Source: Marsupella aquatica (taxonomy: Eukaryota > Marchantiophyta). Taken from it: a DNA stretch of 64,000 nt. Under the pieces are notes generated by a model. The model did no database searches. It saw nothing but the letters and a program-made list of their open reading frames with translations, and was not told the DNA's origin. The stretch spans positions 12,834,001-12,898,000 of the forward strand of contig OZ316895.1 of the NCBI GenBank assembly GCA_973895155.1, in the 5' to 3' direction. Both the position numbers and the translations under genes were made by a program. Below, one piece after another: positions 48,001 to 58,331 of this stretch. Within the stretch, counting starts at the first letter, position 1. Each line of letters starts with the position of its first letter.

Positions 48001-51000
48001 AGTTTGATCACAAAGTTGCCCCACTAATATAAATCTGAAACGCATTTCCAACAATCCTAGTACTATGGTATTTCGTGGCTGTTGGATTGATCAAAGCCGG
48101 AAATTTCGCATCTAAATTAATATTGGGGCAATACAGTTATTTTTATAAGGTAGCAAGTAAGCTGGTTAAAACGATTGAATGTCGAAACCCATACTTAATA
48201 CGCGGAACAATATCTTTGCCAAGAAGTAACCAGGAAACTGAAGCCATGACACATTCATGAGAGCGAGAAATATTAAAATGCTTACCTGGAATCACAATTT
48301 CCTCTTTCTTCTGTCTTTTCTTCAAGGAATAGTAGTAAAGTAGTATACCAATTACAATTCCAAACACCAGAACTCCGCAAGCTACAGCACCGATGATGAC
48401 TCCCATGTTTGCAGACTTCTTTGAGGCTGGGGTGGGTGAGGTCGATGAGGCTGGGGTGGGTGAGGTCGATGAGACTGGGGTGGGTGAGGTCGATGCGTTC
48501 AACAAGCTATTCCCAGAATAGCTACAAATCACGGACAATGCTACGTTATGAATACATGGAGTTTAGAGTAAATTGCAGTCCCATTTGAGTTGGCTGAGGC
48601 CAAAAACCCATTGATGATCAAGATGTTTTACTGAATTAAGCGAGAAAAGTGCCCAGTGAATGTGAAGAAGACGATGTTACATACAAAAAGTGATTTGGCC
48701 CCAATTTCTGTAGAAGCGCAGGTGGTACTTCCCCCGAAAGGTTGTTGTCATTCAATGAACTACAAAACAAATAGGAAGGACGTGATCAGAAAAACCAACT
48801 CTTGCTGTTTAGTTCATTGATCCACAAAGAGTCGTCAACTCGATCATACATGCACACATAAACGCCAGTTTTCAGCTTTTGACTCTAATCTTGATGAATG
48901 GACGTCGAAAATTTCTTACTAGCTTTGCAAAAAAACCAAGTCTCACAGCATTGTAATCGAGTAAGAGGTTATCCTCAGCATTCGCTAAGTAAGAAACTTA
49001 CAGAATAATAAGATAAGGGAGGGAGGCCAAAGAATTTGGGATCGACCCATACAACCTGTTATTGTCTAGGCGACTGCAAAACATCACAAGAGAAGGAAAT
49101 GTTAGCCAAACTAAAAATATTATCCTGCAGTTGAAATCAAACAATACAAATCAAATGAATCTCCATCCCCTTTTGAGGTCAGATGCGATCCAAAGAGACC
49201 TTTGTTTGGAAGTAAAACGTTTCACTCTAAATGTTTGTCCTTCTGGGAAAAATAGGATCTCCTGCAAACTTGGGAATAGTATCTGAGCACAAAGTTTGGG
49301 CTGGAGATGCCATGCAAGACTATAGCTTCGACTTTGAGAGCCATCCTATTTCTTATTATTTGTTTTATATTTGGAAATGGAACAGAACACATGATGAAAA
49401 TGTGGCCCATATATGATTTTTAGAGTCTTACATTTCTTTCAATGCTTCAAGGTTTGATATGGTTGGAGGGATAGAAGCATCGATGCCCATACTTGACAAC
49501 AATCTGCAAACGAAAGGTCACCCGGTCAGTATTTCAAGAAACATATTTCTATCCCTATTTCATGAGGTTTGATCATCGTTCACCATTGTTCTCCCTAAGA
49601 TGATTGATAGTCTACTTCAGTAAGTGGGGAGCACACCATCATATTTTCTGCTACATATCTCACAGGCGTGTCATTAATTTCTCATGATTCCTGTTGGGCT
49701 CACTGGTTTAGCATGAATGCCCAGTTCATGCTCTAAACTGCACTTTGAAATGTTTTTGGCTTGTTGTCGAACAAATTGAATCTTTCAAATTCAAAGCTAG
49801 AGAAAACTCACAATTTATCCACCCTTGCCGTAATGTCTGATGTGCAACTCACCCAATCCCATGGTACTGGATAGCATGGGTCCCCTTGCCAATCTGTCAA
49901 ATTAAAGCTTACCTGCAAAGCTGCTAAAGCCTCCACTGCACCAAAGATATCCCCACTCATTCCTTAATTTCATGACCTCGAGTGAAGTTCGTGTACATAC
50001 CCAGGAATTCTCCTAGATTGTTTGGTCCTTCTTTGTCACGAGGTAGTGTAAATAGAGTATTCGTTATTTCATCACCAACTGTCGTAGTCCTCACGTATGT
50101 CGAGCAGCTAGATTGCAATTTCTTCACAAAAGCTCTGTACGTAATGATTCACTTGGCAACTAAGCAAGGCATGCAGACCGACCAAGTATAGTTCAGTGAT
50201 CGCAGAGGACATATGGGGATCATGGCAGACCATGGGACTAAGATTATGTTTAAGTGAAGCGTACCATCTTTTGCTGCGGTAGCGGAGTCGTTAAACGGAT
50301 TAATGGCATACACTTCGAGGGCGTTGACGATCGGACCCAGAAGCGATGTAGGGAGCGCCGTGAACACGAAGCCCGTCTTCGCCTGGACGGGCCAATTCGC
50401 GTAGAAGAGCATGCGCGTCTTGCCCGTTACGTTTGTTACGTCTGTTACGTCTCCATTCATGTCAATGGAGAACATGCGATCACCGGCAGCAGCACCCGGC
50501 TTGATCTCTTCCATGTAGACGGCAATGTAGACTGAGTAGACGGTACTTGGGAAACTAAAGTTAAACGCGATCTGAGCAGAGGCGTCGTTCTGCAGCCAAG
50601 CATCTTGCATTACTTTCGGGGGCACATTGTTCACGGATGAGAGAGTGGTGGGCTGTACTACACCCGTCGAATCTAAGTTTGCCAAGCTTGCGGACCAAGA
50701 TCCCGGGGTTTTCCAGAAGCGATCGTATGGATCGTCCGGGTACCTGCACATGCCCCCAGTCCAGCCATGTCCAACAGTGATTAGTCGCCTAATGTCCAAA
50801 TTGCTCTAGGACCTCAAGCTGGAGCATGCACCCGCTGGGTGAATGAAATGTCGCGTCAATCGATTTTCGATATGATTGTATAATGACGTCTCGTCACGTT
50901 TATCCAGTCTGTATAATAAGTAGTGCGATCAGTATCAAGTTATTGAAATGGGCAACTGCGGATTGATACGATTAAGATGTGGGCAAATGAAGCAGGATTT

Positions 51001-52628
51001 TTCGAAAAAAGGACAGAGAGGCCAGGGTAGAGCACATTCAGGCATTATCCAGAAAGTACCTCATAGAATAGTCAGATAATTAGTCACATACAGACCAATC
51101 GGGGTAGTAGCTAGCAGATGGGAGGTGAGGATGACACAAAACAAGGGGTGATGCTTGAGATTAAGAGCCGTCGATTCACTAACTGTATCCATTCACTTAG
51201 AATATACAATTTCAACAATACAGTCCTCAATACGTTTGATGATCGAGATACTGGACTGTGGATCCCGCTTCCAGGCTAGGCACCGCAGCTTAAGAATTCG
51301 TCACGAAAAAACCACTAAATGATGATAACAACCGCCGTCCATCCAATACAGTCCTCAAGATTAATGGAAAGAGAGAGTGTAGCCAAGGGTAGGAGGATGG
51401 AATCTGACCTCACGCTTGCAGATCCTATTGCAGGGCCAAAATTGAATCGCCGCAGATTTGAGAGGTACAGAGCGCCGGCGGTCCGAGCCGCATCGAGGGT
51501 GCCATTGACAGAGTACATGGCGCCATCGGGGCTGAGCTGCCTTAGCTCCAAAGATGAGATGAATGGTACCCCCGTATTCGTCACCAAGCAGAAGTGGGTC
51601 AAGGTCCCCGCCGAAAAGAAAATTCCCTCGTGCGCTATGGGAGTGCTGAGGAAGTCGTAGGAGGCGCTGGTGGTGTACTGCACGGTGAACCAAATGGTAC
51701 CGTTCACGGCCACCTCGAACTGGATCGGGAGGGTCAGCTCGGGGGTATTCCCTTGGAAGAACATGGCCCGAAGCAAGAAAGAAGTGTTGCCCGTCGTTGG
51801 CAGCTCATAGCAATGCTTACTTCGGCCATCTGGAAAGTATCTGAAGGTTTGCAGGGCTTCCCAATTGTCTAGACTAGAGTATACAGGGAAAGGGACTCGT
51901 CCATTTATCCCTGTAGACGTGTACTTGCTATCACCTTCCCAAGGGATCGTTGTGACAGTATCGTCGTAAGAAACAGCTCCACAGTCGATGCTGACAAATC
52001 CTGTGCTCACAAACACGCCCACAAACACGTTTCTATGAAGCATTGCGAAGCAGCACGGGAAACTACTCCTCCACACCAGCGTGTCCAGTCAAATCGATTT
52101 AACTAAGAAATGCCTGAATCCTAGGTTAATTAATATAACGAACTGGATGTTACTTGGTGTGGTCTAGCTACTGTGACTCAGGAAGTTATGATTTTCAACG
52201 AGATTGACTATTGATACTTAGTTTCAGAGAGATTCGTCGAACCATTGAAACAATTGGCGTTCTGCATTTCTTCATTCCTAGACAGATCAGGAACAGGAAA
52301 GAGTTCTCTTAATTAGCTACAGCAATTCAATGGAGACCAAAGTCTGCTTCAATTCATGGACGTGAAAACCTGTACTGTCTCAATAGAAACGGTGAATGAT
52401 GATTTAACGCAGTATGAACGCAAGTTTGACGAACTACTAAGAAATCTTGAAGATTCGTTGCAGCTAATAAGACTTTGGGACAAAACGTAACAGCTAGCGG
52501 GATGAATGGCTGAATGGATAGAGAGACGAACCAGGTATACTTCGCCCTTCAATGCTGACACAGATGAACGACAATATCAGCCCGATAGAAAGGCACCTTC
52601 CAATTCGGAACACATCCCATCCTCCCAT
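45099..52628 (-). CDS. Malectin-like/LRR receptor-like Ser/Thr kinase B
   Basis: Paralogue of A with the same 14-exon plan: 52628-52532, 52000-51409, 50743-50265, 49935-49812, 49503-49432, 49073-49002, 48759-48685, 48521-48286, 47810-47608, 47221-47095, 46826-46746, 46628-46439, 45908-45773, 45377-45099. All phases agree; about 920 residues. Landmarks: start MGGWDVFRIGRC with a signal peptide, [47 protein letters not shown] and three LRR exons (72, 72, 75 bases). Outside the membrane is a STSPTPAS-type repeat, then helix GVIIGAVACGVLVFGIVIGI. The kinase has [30 protein letters not shown] and GTPGYLDPE. The ninth exon starts about 60 bases later than in A and C because the matching acceptor is changed (see findings), so the juxtamembrane part is shorter. 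Closer to C than to A in the kinase. Confidence 0.93.
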
Positions 52629-55035
52629 CCTAGCTCAATGTTCTGTCGTGCAGACAGCTGTGCGTGCTGCAATCACATGTACATCACTTGCAAACCCTGG
52701 ATCTTGGAGTGCTAACTACTGTACTTCTTTGTCAATCAGGAACCGCTCCACCATAACCGTGGTGCACCTAGAATACGACGCAGGTTGCCATTCCTCACTC
52801 CGATGAAAGGGGTCTGGCTATGACAGATCAGTGCCTTCCAAAGTTCTGCAATGCCACTCCATTCGCCCACGTATGAACCGTAGATATGATTGTTGTGCTA
52901 GCTTGCAAAGGAGTTGTTGGAAATAGACGGAGGTCAAGCTGAAGGTCAACCACCCAGGAGTTTATATATTGAAGGTTGTCGTCTTCGGTTTCAATGAATG
53001 AAATTCAATGGAAGCTTTCCCAAATTCTAGGATTCTAGTTAGATGCTGCGCTGAATTTGAAGCTGCTAAAGTCAATAAAATCAAATCACATCCACTTGCA
53101 AGCGGAGTAGCTGACCCAGGCAGCCGTGATGCCTGACAGTACATACATTATTTTCTGGAATTATATTCTATTTTGAGTCCAACAGAAAGTGGTCATATAT
53201 AATTTGCAAAATGGGGCCGATCCTACACGGTTCCGCACTTCAACCTCTCTCGGCAGTGGAGGGTTGTTGACGAGACAATTTGCTGGCAATCAATAGCAGA
53301 GCTTAATGCTCCCGGAATCATGGTCAACTCCAGGAAAGTCTTTTCGGGGTCAGACAAGTCCAGGAAAGTCTTTTTCAGGTCAGAAAACTCCACGAAAGTC
53401 TACACGAGTACCCGATGTGAATCAGTGGACCCATTACCCGATATGCCCAACGTGACATTAATATCCGGAGACTGCGCTGACATTAATTCGACAGCATTTT
53501 GCGGGAGAAGCAGACCCATCATTCTGATGAATCCGATTGCCCTTCAAATTTACTGTAACTCGTAGGATTTGTCATTTGTCATCTCAGTTCCGTTCATTTG
53601 GGAGCCAAAAATTTACAACTTGACAGTATCGCTCGTCAAAGCAAACTGCCTGAAGCCTACGCCCTCACTCGAAAGGGCCCACATAGGCCAAATTAGAACG
53701 AGTAAAGAGTACCCTTTTAAAACTTTTCGAGGGCATTGTGAGGGCTTCAGCCCTGAATTTTGAGGGGCCCATGCCTGCCTAGGGCTGTCTTGCATGTGCA
53801 ATAGTCCTCAAAAAAACCCCAAAACTAGCCCACAAATGTAGGGGAAATTAAAGTATAAATCTGAATCTAAACTCAATCAAATAGCGCAAGCATGCAATAT
53901 GGGGCAATACGGGTCCATTCAGCTGCAATTTTATTGTATTCTCTTTTGAAGGTTCGGGACCTCAAGGGTCGGAAAATGTCTGGCCCTTGTCCTTGCTTCC
54001 CCACAAAATATGCCATCAGGAGCCTTACTGTTGCAGCGTTTTTGAAGTGACACGGGTTCACTTGGGAAAACAAAGGACCTTGCACATGCAAAACTGCCCT
54101 GAGTGTCCAGTAACAAGGAGTTCATGCATTTTAGTAGGTGAAAGATTTTCTACTTCTACTATTTCTGGTTTGTTTTTCCCCTTCTCCACTCTTGAGTACA
54201 AACACGGAATTTTACAGAGAGACAAAGCAAGTACAAATCTCAAAATGCCCAAATGCCCGTGCACCTTGTGTGATAGGCACTCTCGTCCATAAAGCTCACA
54301 AATACACAAAGCTACTCTCGTCCATAAAGCTCACAAATACACAAAGCTAAAATTCATCAAGTGCCCATCAACCGCTCTGCAAGGGTTTTTTGAAATTTTG
54401 GCTCGATTTGTCTCTCGGTTAACAATGCACACTTTCCACTTGCCTAAAATTCTGATCACTTTCTTGGGTACAACTTTCTGTGAAAGGGAATTATGGGATA
54501 CATTCGAAAGAAAGAGCCAGAAAATATAGACCCTCTACTACTTAAATTCACTAGCGATCCTGATCAATGGTGGAGCAAGGTCACCACCCTGTCCCACCTG
54601 GTCCTGCCCTCACTTGCCATTCCCCTTATTTTCTGAATTACTTCGTAGTGGCGAAAGTTTGTCAAATCATGTCCCCAAGTTATCCTATGTGACTTCTCGA
54701 ATGAAAGTAAAAGTTTTCTGATTGTCACCTCACATGGTCCTTATGAGCTAGAACCCTTGCTCACCAAAAAAAGACCTTGGGTGGAGAAAAATATACACAC
54801 TTTTGATATACAAAGGGACCAAACAGAGTACAAATGAACAAACAAAAGAGGGCCCAAGTGGACAAAACCAATCGAAAAAGAAGTGAGCAAAAGGGAACCA
54901 CTAAACACCAAGAAAGAGGAACTAAAAGTAAGAAATGAACAATAGGGAACCCCTAAAAACCAAGAAAGAGAGAGAGACTAAAACTAACCCAAGCGGACCG
55001 AGGTCCTCATCATTCCTACCGATTGTGGCAAAAAG
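52629..55035. other. Intergenic between kinase B and the reverse-transcriptase ORF
   Basis: 52629-52830 is the B promoter segment shared with A. Near 53330-53405 CCAGGAAAGTCTTTTCGGGG and similar phrases repeat three times. 54279-54348 holds a 35-base tandem pair. No gene seen. The A-rich stretch 54750-55010 borders the 3' side of the retroelement ORF and may be its 3' UTR. Confidence 0.4.
54279..54348. repeat. 35-base perfect tandem duplication
   Basis: ACTCTCGTCCATAAAGCTCA followed by CAAATACACAAAGCT occurs twice in a row (54279-54313 and 54314-54348) without a mismatch. Confidence 0.9.
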
Positions 55036-57837
55036 CTAATGGTCCACATCAAGAGTCAAAACTAGATCGGCAAGTGGGATTGGAACATCCTCAAGGGGAG
55101 CTAGCCGCTGCGGAGGCACACTAGCACCCACTGTAAGAGATCGACGATAGATGGCCCGAGCTTGAGCACGCTGTAAGGTGACTGAAATGCGTTGGCGAAA
55201 GTGCGTGGTCAAAATAGAAAGCGGGGGTCCGGTGGGACCCATTCGGCCATGAACATCCCGGGCAGCTTGCCGAAGAAGCCCATCAAACTGAGGATGAAGA
55301 CGCCCAAATAGCTCCACAGCAAGGGGGAGGAAGCTGTCGGATGAAGCTCGTGCAGCATATTTGGCCTCCTTCGTTGTTGCCGCACGTGACGCTGCTGCCC
55401 CTGCCGTAGTTGCCGCTGTCCCAATGATGTCTTGGCGCAATGGGTTTGCCACCACAACATCTGCCAAAGTACGTTGACCCTCACGGACCATGGTAAGATC
55501 CACCCGTAACCGCTGTGATGGAGGACCAGGTAACTCGAGTACCACCTCCCGCCGCACGCATACCAAAGAGCCAGAGAGAACCTGAGCAGTCGCATCTCGC
55601 ACAGCGTCGTGAACAATAATGGTTTCACCTCCCAAACTGCACCGAAGACGATGGACACCTGTGGCATCACAAGGCTTCCCACAAGTGCAAGAAGGAGGTA
55701 AACCTGCAAGAAGTGGGTGGGGCAGCCCCAGACGAAGACGCATGGCTGTGGAGAACTCCGTTGAAGACATCCGCAAATGAGGAATGACTGGATTGGCCTG
55801 AAGCCATCCACCTGCGCCCTTCCCTCCGGAAGAAAGAATTCGAGCTCGGTCCGTGTCAGGTGCCTCGGAGAGGATGCTGGAAAGGGTGAAAGTGTGCATA
55901 CGCCCAGCGAGGTCTGCCTGAAGACGAACGGGATCCAAGGATAAAAACTCCTGGAAAGAAGGTAACGCGGCGCGAACGGGATCTGGTAATGAGGACCGCG
56001 CTGCGCGCAAATGAACCTGAAACGGGAGGGAACCCTCCTCTACCTCCATGAGAGATGAAAGTAAAAAAGGGCGATCCTCAATAAGAAAACGATCGGCCAA
56101 CAACGAGAAGGCGGCCGCCCATGCACCCAAAAAGGCCAAAGGTGCAAGGCTCTCAATGGAAGTAAGCCCAAAACCACCCTGCGAAATAGGAAGACTGAGT
56201 TGTCGATGAAGCCACGGAGATGAGAGCAACGTACCCGGACCTAAAAGAGAGGCCAGGGTCTGACGAATGGAGACATCAAATGCTCGAAGGTGGAGACAAA
56301 GATCCTCGGTAGGGGGATGCGTCCTAGCCAGATAAGACGCACGAGGGTGGATGCACCTCAACAACATCCCAAATGCTGCCTGAGAATCTGCTAACTTAGG
56401 GAGCATAGGAGTATGGGCTAAGGCAGCCTGTATAGAGTCAGCGATGAAAGATGAGCAAAAGGAGGCGGTACCGACTGGGGAGCCAAGGACCCGAAGACCA
56501 TCGGCTGGACGTAAGAACCCTGGGGGAAGCACAAGATCAGAGGGTAACCCAGCTGGACTCCATGCACGACTCTTCACAGGCTGAACTCGTAAACCGAGGC
56601 CCATCAAATGGGTGGAAAGAGTGGCGAGAGCAGAAGTAACCGCGGCAGGAGGACCAATGATGTGGGTGTCATCTGAAAGGGAGGGGAAGATACACTGGGG
56701 GTGGGCCATGGCAGCTTCCCGTAAAGCTGTAAAATGGGCAATGGCAAAAAGAGGCCCACCCAAAGGGTCACCCTGACGTGTACCTTCTGCAGAGGAAAGA
56801 GTGGTATACACACCTGTAGAGGAGTGATGACTATAGAAGAGTGGGGCCTCGAGTCCATAAAAACAACGGACAAAGGGAATCAGGGACTGGATGTCTGGAT
56901 CCGCCGCCCTCAAAGCATGAAAAATGGCTGCCCGAGAAACCGTATTAAAAGCGTTAGAGACATCAACCTGGAGGACAACCCAATCAGGGTGGAGGTCCAA
57001 TGTAGCTCGAATACCCGCAATAACCGTCTCACAACCGCCAGGAACGCCAACTGCAAACTGATGTGGAGAGAGATGATCCGATAGTGCAGAGCGAAACTGT
57101 GAGGAAAGTGTGCGAGACACAAGACGAAGAAAAACCTCCCCAATAGCAATTGGCCGAACACCCGGCGAAGACTTAGCCATGGCCAATAAACGAGAAGCAC
57201 TCAAGAGCCGAGAGACGGGAGGAGGCAAACGACCGGCTGCAATACACTGGCAAAAGGAGAAGAAAACTGGAAAACCAAACTGAGGATCCTCAGGGGGAAA
57301 TAAATCACGAAAATGCTCAAAGACATAGCCGGAGGGGCCACCAGCAGAACAACGCGGGGCATGGAGGAAGGCATAGGTGAAGTGGTCCCTACTAAACTGA
57401 AGATCCTCCTCAGGCTCAAAATCCTCGACAAACAAAGGGAGCTGATCATGGGGCTGCGGATGGAGATCCTGAAGGGCCAACGAGGTGACCTCGCCAGGGG
57501 GGGCTGGTGTGGTGGGAGAAAGGGCCTGGACAGCCCGACGATATTCACCAGCCTGGGCTAAACGACAAGAGCGACGAAGACATCTATGCTCAGGGGGATG
57601 AGAGTGGCGAGCTGGGTCAGACAAAGCACGGGCGGTAAAAGACCGGGCGCGAAGAAAGTACTCTTCCTGAAGCTGCTCCCAATCTCCCCGTAAAAAACGA
57701 TGGATACGAGAGGCAGTCTCACGGTGACCCACACGACCACCATGACTAGGGAGGGTAAGAGTCCACTGTGGAGAAGATGTTGCCTCCCCCCCTGCAAGAC
57801 GTTTCCATTCGGTCCTCCTTGATATTAGTGCGTGCAA
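55036..57837 (-). CDS. Non-LTR-type reverse transcriptase ORF with C-terminal zinc/endonuclease-like region
   Basis: Uninterrupted frame of 933 codons, but the first codons contain no ATG (57837 is TTG; the first ATG is codon 220), so a start is missing or lies across a splice or in lost 5' sequence. Reverse-transcriptase blocks in order: SSPGVRPIAIGEVFLRLVSR (about 223-242), VVLQVDVSNAFNTVSR with the motif A Asp (about 287-302), EGTRQGDPLGGPLF (351-364) and LSDDTHIIG with the catalytic Asp pair (387-395; Ser in place of the usual Phe/Tyr-x or Ala before DD). Downstream lies a Cys/His cluster CTCGKPCDATGVHRLRC (717-733) and then LRVDLTMVREGQRTLADVVV. That arrangement resembles the zinc knuckle plus restriction-like endonuclease of some non-LTR elements; this last point is inference. 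No LTRs, RNase H or integrase seen. Being fully open, the copy may be recent. Confidence 0.8.
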   Translation of the reverse strand: MHALISRRTEWKRLAGGEATSSPQWTLTLPSHGGRVGHRETASRIHRFLRGDWEQLQEEYFLRARSFTARALSDPARHSHPPEHRCLRRSCRLAQAGEYRRAVQALSPTTPAPPGEVTSLALQDLHPQPHDQLPLFVEDFEPEEDLQFSRDHFTYAFLHAPRCSAGGPSGYVFEHFRDLFPPEDPQFGFPVFFSFCQCIAAGRLPPPVSRLLSASRLLAMAKSSPGVRPIAIGEVFLRLVSRTLSSQFRSALSDHLSPHQFAVGVPGGCETVIAGIRATLDLHPDWVVLQVDVSNAFNTVSRAAIFHALRAADPDIQSLIPFVRCFYGLEAPLFYSHHSSTGVYTTLSSAEGTRQGDPLGGPLFAIAHFTALREAAMAHPQCIFPSLSDDTHIIGPPAAVTSALATLSTHLMGLGLRVQPVKSRAWSPAGLPSDLVLPPGFLRPADGLRVLGSPVGTASFCSSFIADSIQAALAHTPMLPKLADSQAAFGMLLRCIHPRASYLARTHPPTEDLCLHLRAFDVSIRQTLASLLGPGTLLSSPWLHRQLSLPISQGGFGLTSIESLAPLAFLGAWAAAFSLLADRFLIEDRPFLLSSLMEVEEGSLPFQVHLRAARSSLPDPVRAALPSFQEFLSLDPVRLQADLAGRMHTFTLSSILSEAPDTDRARILSSGGKGAGGWLQANPVIPHLRMSSTEFSTAMRLRLGLPHPLLAGLPPSCTCGKPCDATGVHRLRCSLGGETIIVHDAVRDATAQVLSGSLVCVRREVVLELPGPPSQRLRVDLTMVREGQRTLADVVVANPLRQDIIGTAATTAGAAASRAATTKEAKYAARASSDSFLPLAVELFGRLHPQFDGLLRQAARDVHGRMGPTGPPLSILTTHFRQRISVTLQRAQARAIYRRSLTVGASVPPQRLAPLEDVPIPLADLVLTLDVDH

Positions 57838-58331
57838 CAGGGGGTTCCATTTTTTGTCTTTTGTCTCCCCATTTGATTCCTTTTTGTGTGCAAAGGTTTA
57901 TGTCCTTTCAGTCCAAACTATATTTAATTCATTCTGGTTTTGTGCCTTTGATTCCTTTTTTTGTGTGCAATGGTTTGTGTACTCTTGGTACACACTATAT
58001 TTAATTTACTTTTGGTTTTGTGACTTATGTTTATTGATTAGTTCTTTTTCCGACACTGCAATTTTGAATGAGGACCACTTCAAAAAAGGGCGCAACCCTT
58101 CATTATAGGAGTTAATTCATTTTTTCTCACTACACACGGGACTACACAACATTGGAATCCAATCTACATTTGGGAGAAGATTGTCGGTGTAACATGGTGG
58201 TTCAGTTGCTTTGTAATCCAAACAGAAACCTCGATTACCAACATGTACATTTCTAAGTAAAGCTGAGGAAGGCACTGTAACTTCGCTCTGAACTACGCAA
58301 CGCGAGGATATGATGCTACCTGCAGCTTTCA
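57838..58331. other. 5' flank of the retroelement ORF and 3' flank of kinase C
   Basis: Contains a diverged tandem pair (about 57878-58026): GATTCCTTTTTGTGTGCAAA, then ACTATATTTAATTCATTCTG in the first and GATTCCTTTTTTTGTGTGCA, then ACTATATTTAATTTACTTTT in the second. It may be a 5' UTR repeat of the element. The rest should hold the kinase C 3' UTR. Confidence 0.45.
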
